DNA of 64,000 bases from Okapia johnstoni. Taxonomy: Eukaryota; Chordata; Mammalia; Artiodactyla; Giraffidae. The translations under genes were made by a program, and so were the position numbers. A model generated the notes under the pieces. It did not search any database and had not been told where the DNA came from. It worked only from the letters and a program-made list of their open reading frames with translations. Below, one piece after another: positions 1 to 11,089 of the stretch (positions within the stretch are counted from its first letter, which is position 1; every line of letters starts with the position of its first letter). The stretch is taken from NCBI GenBank assembly GCA_024291935.2, contig CM044310.1:80784713-80848712 (forward strand), written 5' to 3'.

Positions 1-1337
1 TAATTTTTTAGGAGACACCTTCGGAAGTAAATGCTTTTTAACACTTCAGAATTACACAATTGTATAATTGTTTCTAGTTGTTTTATTTTATTATTATTAT
101 TTTTTAATTCAATGTGCTTCTCCATGCCAGACCTAGCCTCTCTGCTCTCAGTGTGAAGCTTCTGGGTCACGGACCATCATCTGTGGGCCCATAGCCAGAT
201 GACATGGATTTCTCTGTGTCGAGTTCTGGATCCAATTTGACCACTAATTGGCCTTCTCTGCACCTTGCTTGTGTGGCCAGCCGGTCAGGCTCTCTCACTT
301 GAAGGGTGAAACCAGTGTGGGAGAGAGCCGTGGAATAGCCGGCTACAATTAGGCAGCCAGGAATAAGACTAGTTTTAAAAAGATGGGGCATTTTGCTCTC
401 CATCATCAGCTCATTAAGTTTCCCAGTTTGACAGCTGAAGCATTCCTGAGGCTGGCCGAAGCCAGATTTTTTTTTTCCCTCCAGCACCAGTTGAGAGAGA
501 GAGTACTGAAGATTTGGTAACCAGGTTCTCTGTGATCTGAGATGAGAGGGCAGCAGTGACTGAATCATGAACTCCTGGGGTACTTGAACTGATTCTCTCG
601 AGCACCGCCTTCCGTCCAAAGACCCAGCCCTGCAAGAGGAAATGGATGGAAGAGAATTGAGCCAGGAGATCAGGACTCCTTTGCTTGCAAAGGAGAGAAG
701 GCCCAGGCTTGTGTTGGAGCATCCATTGCTGCCAAGGTCTTCTTGCCACCAGCCTTCACCACACCACTGCTTCTGACGGCTGCCCCAACCATTACCAATA
801 GGAGTGTCTGGGTCATCATCCAGGGTGGGCCGATCCAGGAAGAGGGCCAGCAGGAACCTCAGTAAATTAGATCAAAGTTGAGAAGACATCCAAGGGCCTT
901 TCTTGAGTCCTAGGGCACCAGAAATTTGGAATATTGTTAATGCAATGGTTTCAGTTACAAGGGAATCACTGATTTTCTTTTTCCGGGGACACCCTAGCAG
1001 GAGAATGCCTTTTATTTGACCCTTTTGTTTTTCTGAAATAGCAAAAATGAAAACAGGACATGGTTGGAGTGGCAGGGACAGCTGCTGTAGTAACTGGTTG
1101 TTAAGAGAACCTCCTGGGCGTGCTGTGGCTGATCTTTTGGCAGGAAAAGCTGAGGGCTCTGTTCTTAGGGAGGAGGCTGTTTTATGTAGATGTTTTTTTC
1201 TCTTTGAATATTAAATAAAAAAAAATCACAATAGGTTTTTATTCAGGAGAATATCTATTGGTAACACAATAGATAAATATTTCCATCACATTCTTGAGTT
1301 CATATTTCAAATATCTACCATGAAGGGAATGGAGGAG
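1..1337. other. Unassigned non-coding sequence
   Basis: No gene or clear repeat is visible. There is a T/TTA-rich tract near 80-107 and an A-rich run near 1215-1230. ORFs on the minus strand at 167-749 overlap one another in different frames, resemble no family, and have no plausible splice context. Confidence 0.5.
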
Positions 1338-1545
1338 AACTAACATTTATTTACTGTTATTAGGGTTTTAAGTTACATTTTCTTATGTAGGTTCTCAGTT
1401 ACATTGTCTCACTCAGTTTCTCATTCATTACACTTTCTCATGATGTGGATATTATTCTGCCCATTTCCAGATGAGGAAATGCTCAGAGACATTAAGTAAC
1501 TTGACCCAGGTAGCACAGCTGGTAAGAGGATGGAGTCAAGTTTCA
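1338..1545 (-). mobile_element. MIR-type SINE relic
   Basis: The reverse complement of the MIR core is recognisable: gatgaggaaatgctcagaga, then a stretch resembling aagtaacttgcccaggt and cacagctggtaag. Divergence is high, as expected for a SINE active before the placental radiation. Confidence 0.6.
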
Positions 1546-1617
1546 AATATACGTGGAGGAGACTGTAACCATCCTCTCCTAGCATCTCAGGTGGTCTCCC
1601 CTCTTTTCATCCTGCAA

Positions 1618-1775
1618 GTTAGTGGTTTTCGACTTGGAGCGTTTCTGAATCAGATTCCTGTCTTTCATCCCAGAGTTATTGAATTATAAGTACACCAGGG
1701 CCCAAGTATTTATTTATTTATGTGTAAGGCCTCACAGGTACTCCTGATGTACACCTCTAAGTGAGCTCTGCTGGT
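1618..1775 (+). mobile_element. MER5-like hAT-Charlie relic
   Basis: The order of motifs (agtggttttcgacttgg, tgaatcagattcctg, then ggcctcacaggtactcctga) matches the non-autonomous MER5 DNA-transposon pattern. It is diverged and the ends are not sharp. Confidence 0.45.
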
Positions 1776-1789
1776 TTAGAAAGAGGACA

Positions 1790-1965
1790 GAGGTCTGGAA
1801 TCAGGAGTCCTGGATCTGAGCCCTTCCTGATGCCCCTTCTCACCTCTCCGCCTCACCCTGTCTTTAAGCAAGCTCAAAAATGCATTACTGTGGAAGCAGT
1901 CAAATGAGATTCTGTCCATGTAGGTATTTTGTAAACTGTAGAGTTGCTATGCAAATACTGGTCAT
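1790..1965 (+). mobile_element. Degraded MIR-type SINE
   Basis: Resembles the MIR sense strand: tctggaatcaggagtcctgg at the start, and caaatactggtcatcatt at the end. The middle is poorly matched. An octamer ATGCAAAT occurs here by chance or within the relic. Confidence 0.4.
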
Positions 1966-2474
1966 CATTCTTGTAGACACTCCGAGACTTGGGCCTGGTC
2001 TTTCCCTCCAGAGTTATGCAAGTTCAGGGTCACAGTGGAACTCTTAGTCAAGAGCCCTTGTTTGAAAATCTGACAACCTTGCTGCTTCTTCTCATACAGT
2101 TGTTTGTTGATGATTAAATTATTGCAAATTAGTTCTACGTGTGGCATAATAAATATCATTAGCATGACTAATCACATACCTGATTATACAACCCACTCCT
2201 CCTCCTCCAATTTATTTTCTGCTTCCCACACCCAATAAATCCAGCGTTGATGTAGAGCCCTTGTTAGGGCTGATGGATGGTGCATTGGGATGTTTGCTGG
2301 GTATGGGCTCAAACTCCACCCATGACTGGAAAGAGATTTTGAGAGTAGCCACAGACCAGGGTGGAGATGCTCAGGCCCAAGGTATCAGGTTTTCGCCTGC
2401 TTCTTTGACTTATCTTCCAGGTGTTACTGTTACTGTTCTTGTCGTTATTATTTCCTACTACTATGACCTTTTGT
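1966..2474. other. Unassigned non-coding sequence
   Basis: Repeat-poor sequence with no ORF above 85 codons and no recognisable motif. Short ORFs on both strands look random. Confidence 0.5.
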
Positions 2475-2735
2475 TGGATTCCTTATGTTTCAGGCACTGT
2501 GTTAAATCCCTTTAGGTTTGTTATTTTATTCATGGAGATATTGTTTTGTTTATTCCTTATGGAAAACTTATGATGTGGATATTACCACAATTATCCCCAT
2601 TTTAAACAAAAGAACACTGAGAGAGAAATTAGGTAACTTGCTCGCATCATCCAATTAGGAAGAGGCAGAACCAAGGTTTGTGCTCGTCTGCCTGGCTCAC
2701 GAGAGCATGCTGACTCCAGTCTCCTGCACTGGCTC
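2475..2735 (-). mobile_element. MIR-type SINE relic
   Basis: Antisense MIR pattern: caggcactgtgttaaatccc at the left, attatccccattttaaac in the middle, and a stretch resembling taggtaacttgctcgcatca to the right. Long enough to be close to a complete MIR. Confidence 0.6.
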
Positions 2736-2971
2736 CCCGTACAGAAAGGAACCGAGGCTGGCCTACTCTCCTGGTGGGTTTGGGTGATTTAGGGGCTTGA
2801 TGAGTGGTGGAGGTGGGTGAACCACAGTGTCAGCACCCATATAGGGAGCTGACAAGTGTGTTCTCCTGGTTGTTAAGGATTTGGGGTGGGTGATGACATG
2901 GTGATGTTGTTGGCAGTGGTCACCTGTCCCCGGCGATGGTGGTAGGTAAGAAGATACAGTTTTGTGCTGTG

Positions 2972-3170
2972 CAAAGAGCACAGGATCTTAGTAAGAAGAC
3001 CCTTGTCCTAGTCCTTGCTTTCCCTCCTATTTCCACTTGCCCTTAGGCTTGTCATATAACCTGTCTGGACCTCAGTTTTCTCTTCACAGAGCTGTTTTGA
3101 GGATCAAATGAAATTAAGGTTGTGAAAGCAATTTGTAAGCTGTGAAGTGATTTCCACATGCAAAGAACTA
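2972..3170 (+). mobile_element. MIR-type SINE relic
   Basis: Sense MIR features: gcaaagagcacaggatctta, later ctggacctcagttttctctt, then gaggatcaaatgaaatta. Diverged throughout. Confidence 0.5.
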
Positions 3171-4190
3171 TTTTTACCCTCCTTTGCTGAATGAGGGCAG
3201 CCAGAATAGAAGACCTACAGCCTCAAGTCTTACACAAGTGGAGATTCATGATCCAGTTAAGCAGATGATGAAAGTGGGAGCAGCAAGGGAGGTGGTCCAC
3301 ACTGCTGTGAGGATGCCAACTCTGGAGAGGATTCACAACCTGTGGGCCCTTCCTGTGACTTTGTTAATAAGAATGCTTTGTGCTTTACAGAGAAGAGGCA
3401 TTCTTCAGATTAAATTTCTATAACAATAGTAAAAATGAGCCCCCCAAATTTGAATGTACAATAATGAATTGGTTTTTTCTTTTTGCTCAGCACTAAACCT
3501 TCCAGCCTAAAGACAATTCAACCAGGCCTGCTGGGTGGAGTGAATAACACTGGGAGAAAAACTGTCCTGTACTTGTGCATTGTCTTCCTTCCCAGAACAG
3601 TACCCCACAGGTCCCTGTCCTAGGTTTGTTCATAGCTTAAAGGAATTGCTAGGTTTGGGCTGAAGGGCAGAGCAGAGGGCAGGAAATTAAGGAAGTGCTG
3701 TCCATGGTAGTAAGAGTTATTCAGAGTTGGACTGGTCTGGCAGGGAGTGTGAGATACTCAGTGATGAAAGATCCAGCCTAGTAATGGCAACTGTGGGGCC
3801 CGTGAGCGGCTCCTGTCTCACCTCCCTAGTCCTCCTATTCTTTGATCATGACAGACATCACTAATCGATAATAACTTTCTTTCCTGTTGAGCCTCAGAAC
3901 TCTTCAGCTCCGCATCCTGAGCAGCCATCCCCAAGAAACTAGAGCTGTCATGAGAAGAAACCCAGAAGATGCTGCTCTGGAGCAAACCACTCATTTCTAA
4001 GAAGAGGAGGTCTCAAGTCCCAGAGGTGGAAGGAAAGTTGTACAAGATTTATGGCAGAGTTAGAACCAGAAGAGCTCTCTCCACTTTACATCCTGGAAAC
4101 TCCAGTCTCTTCTTAACCTGTCCATACCAAATAGAGTCATTTATGTATCAGTTTTGAACAGGCTCCTTAGGAGAAGAAAACACCTATAGT
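3171..4190. other. Unassigned non-coding sequence
   Basis: No repeat or gene recognised over about 1 kb. ORFs at 3184-3423 and 3969-4157 are short and match no family I know. Confidence 0.5.
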
Positions 4191-4193
4191 GCA

Positions 4194-4880
4194 GTGAAAG
4201 GAAAGGTAAGAAGGTATGTTAATTACCTACCACTGAATAGCAAACCGTTCCAAAATATCTTAAAACAAGGACCATTTATTGTTTCTCACGAGTCTGTAGG
4301 TTCATTAGCAGTTCTGCTGAGCTGGTCTGGCTGGACTGATCTCAGCTGGACTTATTTATGCCTCTGTGGTCAGCTGATGGGTCACTTGGGGGCTGGATGG
4401 TTCAGGATGACTTCAGTTAGGGCAGCATGTCTCTCTTCCACATGATCTCTTGTCCTCTAGCAGGCTAGCCCAGGCTTACTGTTGGGCAATGGCAGGTTCC
4501 AAGTGGGGGAGGCCAAGGCTCAGAACTGGCATGATGCCACTTCTGCCACATTCTGTTGGCCGAAGCTAGTCTCCAGCTGAACCTGGACCAGGGTGAGGGG
4601 AGCAAGGCACCTAGGGCATGCATTTTAAGGTGGCACTCACTCTCGGGTGTTGACATTACACACACATGACCCTGAGAGTGAAAGCCTCCTTAAATTTTGA
4701 GCCCTAGACCTCTTGTTTGCCATATCCTAGACCCAGCCTTGGTCAGAAGGCCAGGCCAGATTTAAGGGGTGAAAAAACAGACCTCACCTCTTAATGCAAA
4801 CTCACATTGCAAAGGTTACAGATTCAAGGAAGGGGAAGAAGCAAGGCCCTCAACTCAATTAATCAACAGAAGGATATTGT
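4194..4880 (+). mobile_element. Ancient interspersed repeat, family not named
   Basis: Shows the layout of an old mammalian repeat with 'aacaaaccnncccaaaa..ttaaaacaa..catttatt..ctcac' near 4230-4290, a ctagcaggctagcccaggct block near 4457, and tcacattgcaaaggttacag near 4802. The same family appears at 36061-36470. I cannot decide between an ERVL-type LTR and a DNA transposon by eye. Confidence 0.5.
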
Positions 4881-5044
4881 AGACCCTTAACTATCAGAGT
4901 GAACCCAAGGCTTCACAGAGAGAAGTCGACTGAAGTTTATAACCCTTAACTTCATGATGATTTTCTCCCATCAACTCAATAGTCAGTTATCACAAAGAAG
5001 CCTTCATCCCATCCCTATTTGCTTATTCCTAATCACTTCCCCAG

Positions 5045-5262
5045 GCTTCCCTGGTGGCTCAGAGATTAAAGCGTCTGCCTGCAATGCGGGAGACCTGGGT
5101 TCAATCCCTGGGTTGGGAAGATCCCCTGGAGAAGGAAATGGCAACCCACTCCAGTATTCTTGTCTAGAAAATCCCATGGACAGAGGAGCATGGTGGGCTG
5201 CAGTCCACGGGGTCGCAAAGAGTCGGACACGACTGAGCGACTTCACTTTCACTTTCACTTTC
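5045..5262 (+). mobile_element. Bov-tA type SINE, full length, with TSD
   Basis: Starts gcttccctggtggctcagag and ends in cactttcactttcactttc. It keeps a tRNA-derived B-box-like GGTTCAATCCC, then the BovB-derived tail. It is flanked by a perfect 14-bp target-site duplication, aatcacttccccag, at 5031-5044 and 5263-5276. It encodes no protein; the ORFs across it on both strands are incidental. Confidence 0.97.
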
Positions 5263-5396
5263 AATCACTTCCCCAGTACTGCACTAGTTAGAATCAATTG
5301 CAACACTGCAGGGCCTTGGCACCCCTGGATATAATCCACAGTCAATGGCAATGTAGTCCATGTGATGTGAGGACTGCTATATACAGTCATGGATTT

Positions 5397-5623
5397 TGTG
5401 TGTGTGTATGCATGAGCACTCAGTCATGTCTGATTCTTTTCAACCCCATGGGCTGTAGCCCACAAGTCTCCTCTGTCCATGGAATTTTCCAGACAAGTAT
5501 ACTGGGTTGGGTTGCAATTCTCTTCTCCAAGGGATCTTCCCGACCTAAGGATCGAACCCGCATCTCTTGCATCTCCTGCATTGGCAGATGGGTTCTTTAC
5601 CAGCTGAACCACCAGAGAAGCCC
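5397..5623 (-). mobile_element. Bov-tA type SINE
   Basis: The reverse complement reads from ggcttctctggtggttcag at the right edge to gactgagtgctcatgcatac at the left edge. About 225 bp, moderately diverged. No convincing duplication of the target site. Confidence 0.92.
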
Positions 5624-6169
5624 ATAGACATCAATTATTTTAAAATTGATTTCCAATGATACTTTGGCACAAAGTTGAAGTTTTTGCTTTTGCTTTAACA
5701 GGATGTATAGCTTTAACATATTTGCTAAAATCTTTGCTGTGTTCTTTTCCCAATAAGATTCTAGGAATTTACAGAATTCATAGGTTTTCAGTTGAAGAGA
5801 TTTCTGAAGGATCCAGGTGTCTGAGTGCATGTTTATATTTGGACCTGAAAAATGTGGATCCTTTGGGGCCAGAGATATTTTCAATAGAAACAGCACCTGG
5901 ATTTACTGCTGCAGCAGATAGAAGCTGTTTTCTGCATGATGATGGAAATCTTGCCACCTGATGCACTGTTATTACAGCTGAATTTAAGGTCACTCTTTAG
6001 CCAAGAGTATCATGCCGGGTCAATAGGAGATAAATTGGTCAGGCTACTTGCTTGAATAATGGCATCAGCCATGGTATGATGTCCAGGATCTGGGTACTGC
6101 ATCCAACTCTGTTTCATTTTCCAAGGAGGCCTAGATTGGGTCTTTAAATTTTTGTCTTTCTTTGCCATC
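5624..6169. other. Unassigned non-coding sequence
   Basis: Repeat-poor. Overlapping ORFs on both strands (5597-5896 minus, 5656-5961 plus) have no family resemblance and run into the neighbouring SINE, so they are treated as chance. Confidence 0.45.
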
Positions 6170-6533
6170 TGATCCTCACCTCCTGATAGAAAGCCTGTCT
6201 AAAACTGATCATGTCATGTTCGATGGCTCTTAATTATCTCCATGTACCTGGCCCTGCTCCTTTTCTCTAGCCTATTTCCTTATGCTTCTTTCATACAGGA
6301 CATTCTCCAGTCAAACTGAACCTGTTTTTCACATGTGTCCATGGCCTCCCCTTGCCATGCCATGCTTTTCCTTGGAATGCCCCTCTCCATCTCTGTAAAT
6401 GCAGATTCTATCAACTTGTTAAGGTAAAATTAGGTTCTACCCCTTATATGAAGTGCTCCTTAATCTCTTTCTAGAAGTGATTACTTCCTTTTCTGAGCTC
6501 TTATGACCTTTTAGGGGTATTAAGAATATGGTT
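6170..6533 (+). mobile_element. L2 LINE 3' region relic
   Basis: Matches the untranslated 3' region of L2 in order: gatcatgtcatgttcgatgg, ccttggaatgcccctctcc, then agtgctccttaatctcttt. Its right end meets a younger SINE at 6534. Confidence 0.55.
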
Positions 6534-6746
6534 GGGCTTCCCTGTTGGCTCAGCAGTAAAGAATCCTGCCAAGTCAGGAGACTTGGGTTCAATCCCTGGG
6601 TTGAGAAGATCCCCTGGAGAAGGGAATGGCAATCCACTCCAGTATTCTTGCCTGGGAAGTCCCATGGACAGAAGAGCCTGACAGACTACAATCCATGGAG
6701 TTGCAAAAAGTCAGACATGACTTAGCGACTGAACAACAACAACAAA
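6534..6746 (+). mobile_element. Bov-tA type SINE with TSD
   Basis: Begins gggcttccctgttggctcag and ends tagcgactgaacaacaacaac. A 9-bp target-site duplication, aatatggtt, lies at 6525-6533 and 6747-6755. The right copy of the duplication is the start of an old MIR, so the insertion hit that MIR's edge. Confidence 0.95.
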
Positions 6747-7280
6747 AATATGGTTAAGGATGGAGTCTTTGGAAATGGCTCAGCTGGTAACAAATCTGCC
6801 TGCAATGCAGGAGACCGCGGTTCGATTCCTGGGTCTGGAAGATCCCCTGGAGAAGGGCTAGGCTGCCTACTCCTGTATTCTTGGGCTTTCCTGGTGGCTC
6901 AGCTGGTAAAGAATCTGCCCGCAATGCGGGAGACCTGGGTTCAATCCCTGGGTTGGGAAGATCCCCTGGGGAAGGGAAAGGCTACCCACTCCAGTATTCT
7001 GGCCTGGAGAATTCCATGGACTGTGTAGTCCATGGGGCCCCCAAAAGTTGGACACGACTGAGTGACTTTCACTTTCACTTTTAGAATCAAATGCTAATTC
7101 CATCACTTATTTGTTGCATGAACTTGAGCAATATTCTTTACTCTTCTGTATCCTAGCTAGAAAATGAGATTAATAATATAATCAATTTATAGATTGTGGT
7201 AAGAATTGAACACTTCTGTATGAGATGATTTCCAATAACATCTGGTGTATGATAAGTATTAACTTTATTGTTGCTATTTT
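6747..7280 (+). mobile_element. MIR-type SINE split by a younger SINE
   Basis: The head (tatggttaaggatggagtct) is at about 6750-6770 and the remainder (aatcaaatgctaattccatc, then tgaacttgagcaatattctt) resumes at 7082. The interruption is the dimeric Bov SINE at 6776-7081. Confidence 0.5.
6776..7081 (+). mobile_element. Dimeric Bov-tA/ART2A-type SINE
   Basis: Two tRNA-like heads in tandem: the first, truncated at its 5' side, from tggctcagctggtaac, the second from gggctttcctggtggctcag at 6891. The second unit ends in gactttcactttcactttta. B-box-like motifs occur in both units (GGTTCGATTCC and GGTTCAATCCC). It sits inside a MIR. Confidence 0.92.
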
Positions 7281-7440
7281 AAAGTATCCAACACTAGTTA
7301 CTGAGCATCTACCAATATCATATAAAGCATTGGAGATGTACTGTGAATGACGGACATCATTTCTGCCTCATAGAGATTAGTCTGCTGCTGCTGCTAAGTC
7401 GCTTCAGTCTAACAGGTTAGAAACACCAGTTGAGGTGTGT
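7281..7440 (-). mobile_element. L2-like antisense fragment
   Basis: Weak resemblance to the antisense L2 segment: tactgagcatctaccaatat, then ctgcctcatagagatta and aacaggttag, interrupted by a 27-bp insertion at 7384. Confidence 0.35.
7384..7410 (-). mobile_element. Minimal Bov-type retroposon tail
   Basis: Only gctgctgctgctaagtcgct followed by tcagtct matches the 3' end of Bov-tA/BovB in reverse. The sequence agtct occurs at 7379-7383 and again at 7406-7410, which fits a very short target-site duplication. Confidence 0.5.
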
Positions 7441-7859
7441 ATTGTAATGATTGGTATATTGATTTTTACCTTTCTTTTCCAGACCATGAAGTTCATGGCT
7501 ACTATCTTATATTTTCATGTAACTTTTGGGCGTCCAGCATAGTATTTCATGTATAATAAATTGTGTGCCAATGAATTAAAGATGGCTAAATCAGTCACCA
7601 ATTCAGACTGGAGCTTTCCCTACCAATAATCACTGGTCATGGACTATGGATCACATTGGAAAGATCTTGAATAGAACACTTTGGCTGGAATCCTGGGTCA
7701 AGGACAAGGCCTGGCTGAGGAGCTGCTTGGAAGTAGGGACCAAGGGCAGGAGTCCTACCCCAAAGTGTTTTGGAGCAGACTGCCCTCAATTCTCCTTGCT
7801 GCCATGAAATAAATCCCTTGTTCCTAAAATCTAAAATGCACAAAGCAGATGCAATGGGA
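7441..7859. other. Unassigned non-coding sequence
   Basis: No repeat or gene recognised. The minus-strand ORF 7637-8017 has no family resemblance and extends through a MIR. Confidence 0.45.
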
Positions 7860-8005
7860 AACATATTACTTTGGGAGCTGGAACATCTGGATCTCAGTAC
7901 AGGCTCTGTTGCAAAGCATCTGTGTGACACTGGACAAACCTCTTCCACTTTCTGAGCCTCAGTTTCCCCATGGGAAAAATGAAGTGGTTGGTCTAGATCA
8001 GTGGT
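7860..8005 (+). mobile_element. MIR-type SINE relic
   Basis: Sense MIR: ctggatctcagtacaggctc, then cctcagtttccccatgggaa. Followed directly by unassigned sequence. Confidence 0.6.
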
Positions 8006-8289
8006 TTTTAAACTCATCCTCTTCCTTCTCGGTCCTTTTATTTGTTCCCTCCTTTTTCCACTTATCCTATAGCAACCTAAGCCATTTTTTATAATAAATT
8101 CAAATTCAGAGATGTTCTGTTTGAAATGAGACTGGAAATCCCAGGGCTTCTGACATTCAACTCTCTTTCCCTTCTCTGCTTCCTATATTGGTCCAAGAAG
8201 CACTTGTAAAAATCCCTGGGGCTCCAGTAAACCCTGGCCTCTTAGCTCTTGGGGCCCTTATGCTTTAGCATTCTATGACTCAGGGCAAC

Positions 8290-8610
8290 AGAACCCAAAC
8301 GCCTTTAATTAAAATCATTTCAACTTATCCCCATTAACTATGATTGATGCTCCTACCGGAGAATAAGTGCATTAATGCTATAATTATCTGTTGAAGATGT
8401 TTTATTGATTCTGCAATGATATTTTAGTCAGTTTGTATTATTCGCTTTCTGACTTAAGTCAGGAAGAAATGGCTATTGGTGAAGAAATTAATCATCTAAA
8501 TCAAATTGTCATTGATGCTTCTAGAAATAAAACCCTAGCATAGGACTAGCCATGTCTCTTACAGGCTGATGTTCATTGCTATGATGATTGACAGTGCGGG
8601 CTGAAGAGGC
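8290..8610. promoter_or_regulatory. Candidate conserved non-coding element
   Basis: About 320 bp free of recognisable repeats and rich in homeodomain-type TAAT/ATTA cores: tttaattaaaatcat, gcattaatgctataattat, gaaattaatcatctaaatc. No ORF of note. Base composition differs from the neighbouring relics. Function and conservation are inferred, not shown. Confidence 0.35.
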
Positions 8611-10124
8611 TTCAGTTTGACCCTCCAAAGTTGCAGGTGAAATATCAGTTCCCCCTTGGACTTTTGTAAAAGTCTTTTCTCCAGCTCAACCTTCTGGAAT
8701 CCATCCTTGGTTGGAAGATGAGTCCAAGGCAGGGAGATCCTAAGGATTTGTGAGTTTCCAGGTCCTCAGGAGCCTCTCTGTCTGAGCAAGGGCACTTTGG
8801 CTCCTTTGTCGCTTGTGGGAACAGCAGGGAAGGTCTGAAAGGGTGAGAACCTCAGATTTGGAATCTGTTTCAGTGAGAAGCCTTTTAATTGCCAGTGACA
8901 GAAAACCTGATGCAAACAGACCTGAGCCAAGAGAAAGCTGGCTCTCCTGAGCAAAATGTACAGTGGAGGACCAGCTTTCCATGGGGTCTGGTCTGAGCTC
9001 AGGTGATGCCACAAGGCTTGGCTTCTCTGTGACTTGGTCTGGTTTTCCTATGCATCTGGGCCTTATTTTTTAACTTTGTGGTGGCAAGAAAGGGGCAGCA
9101 ACTCCATCTCTCCAGTTCCAGCTACATGCCCCATGGGGAACGCTGCCTGTTTCTCTCCTAGGCCCCCAGGAGAAGATACACTGTACCTCGCTGGCTGTAA
9201 GAATTTCCCTCTCATATTAAATATTAGTGGCCATGGAGTGGCTGCCACGTCCACGGTCCTGCTTGGCCCTGCTGGGCTCCCCCACCATTTGCCTTCTCAT
9301 TCAGACTGAGGAACAGCCCCTGGGTGCGGAAGAGGAGGGAACCGAGCTGACCTGTACCGTCAATCCGAAGCTTCTACTCAGACGTGGTATGCCACGACCG
9401 CTTATATTCTCTTGGCCAAATATATTCACATGGCTAAAACAGTATCATAGGGGCTAGGATGTATACTTTTCCCATGGAGAGAGAGGTGAATGAGCATTTG
9501 CAAATGGTAATACGATCTTCCATAGCTCCCAATCTATAAAGGCTGAGAAGGGAAAGGGGGTTTTCTCAAAAGAAAACCAGGGTGCAATTTTCTGGAAGAA
9601 TGGTCAAGATCAGTCATTCTCTTTGATATATTATAATCCCCCCATCCCATGACCAAAATTCCTGTATTGCCCAAGGTAGCACCCATCCTCTCTCTTTCAG
9701 TGAAGGGACAGATAACCTACAGAGGCAAACTATTCTACATTTTGATTGGTTGCCCATCCCTCCAAGGAAAGAAAAAGTAGTGAAAAATCCTCCTTTAGCT
9801 CAACCTACTGACTAGTATGGGCTTATACAATAGAAGAGTGGGGACAAAGATGAAAAAATAAAGACCTTGTGACTCACTTGGGGGGAGTTTTACTGCAAGG
9901 AAAAAGAAAGAAGCAGGGTGTAGAAAGGATAAGAGAGATAGAAAACCACCCTCTCAAGAACTCTCCATGATAATCTGTGCAAAGCAATGAAAATGCTTGC
10001 TATTAGTACATCATTTAGACCAGAGTGATAGATCTGTGAGTAAAGGCAAGAACCCTAATGGGGGCAGAGGGCGAGTCCTTGATCAATGGGAACATGACTT
10101 ACTTCTCTTTCATATGTCTTTGGA
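8611..10124. other. Unassigned non-coding sequence
   Basis: About 1.5 kb without a repeat I recognise. ORFs at 8740-9014 minus and 9034-9457 plus are chance-like: low similarity to anything known, overlapping frames, no signal peptide plus domain arrangement. Confidence 0.5.
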
Positions 10125-10480
10125 TGAACTATTTACTTGCACTTGCTTTTAATTTACTGGCCAACAGTTAGAGCCAGCTAACAGGCCAACAAGCTGGCAT
10201 GATGCACCCAATTATCTCCTGAAAATGTATTTCTGTGATTGGAACTTTAATTGCCGTTTAAATCAAATGCTCGTGAACCCAGTCACCGTCGAGAGAATGA
10301 GAGCAGCTAATAAAATAATGAGAACTCTGACTCCAGTTCAGAGGTAGAGACACGGGGAAGAAGATTGTTCCTTTTTTAAAATTCCCTTCCTTTTTTTTAA
10401 AATTGCTGTTGAAGACAGTGATGTCGTAAATCTCACCACAAGGCAGTGATATTACAAAACGGGCAGTGTGTTCCAATCAG
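10125..10480. promoter_or_regulatory. Candidate conserved non-coding element
   Basis: Repeat-free block with tttaatttactgg, cccaattatctcc, gaactttaattgccgttt and gcagctaataaaataatgag, plus a CpG-bearing stretch (gtcaccgtcgagag). This mix of AT-rich homeodomain-type sites and preserved CpGs is typical of developmental enhancers; that is inference. Confidence 0.33.
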
Positions 10481-11089
10481 ATCACAAATGGAACATGAGC
10501 CTGTTTTGTTTCCTGGGATTCACTCTCACATTTACCTGCATGGGTTTGTGTGGATGCCAAGGTTTGCACTTCCATAGGTCCAGATTCAACACCTATACCC
10601 TTGGATTTCAAATTCATGAGACAAGCTCCCCTCTCTGAATGCCATTATCTGTGATGTTGGATGTGAAGCCTTGCTGCAGGGTCACATGAGGAAGGAGCCC
10701 GCGTCCCTGGGACTGATTCATTTATGCAGATGTGGCCCATGCCTAGAGCCCAGAGCTGTAGGCTCCCTTCCCCACTAACTCACGGTGCTTAATTCAGATT
10801 ACTTCCCTCTTATGAAGAGCCGATTTGCCAATTATCCCTGAAGTTGTTGATTAGGTGCTTTTTACCTAAGATCCTGTGCCATAGGCTATGCCCTTCTGAG
10901 GTTCATTTAGCTTCCTCTGAAAGATGATAGTGGTTTGTCTGAGAATCACAAGTGTTCCACTATTTTCCAATACAAGCAAGTCCTTTTTTCTTAGAGATCT
11001 CATACCTTTGGCTTTGCGTCTGGACAATGTGGATTATAAACAGCAATGGCAATGACCATAATAGCTACCATTTATCTAGTGAAGTGGCT
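10481..11089. other. Unassigned non-coding sequence
   Basis: No ORF above 60 codons and no repeat recognised. Confidence 0.5.

Noticed and set aside
5045..5264. tRNA gene from the B-box-like GGTTCAATCCC
   Set aside because: The motif belongs to the tRNA-derived head of a SINE. No cloverleaf can be completed, and the same applies to all other SINE copies.
9034..9457. Possible short secreted or immunoglobulin-like exon (ORFs at 9034-9309 and 9227-9457)
   Set aside because: The reading LCLLIQ-like start is weak, no paired cysteine/tryptophan pattern or splice sites could be found, and two frames compete.
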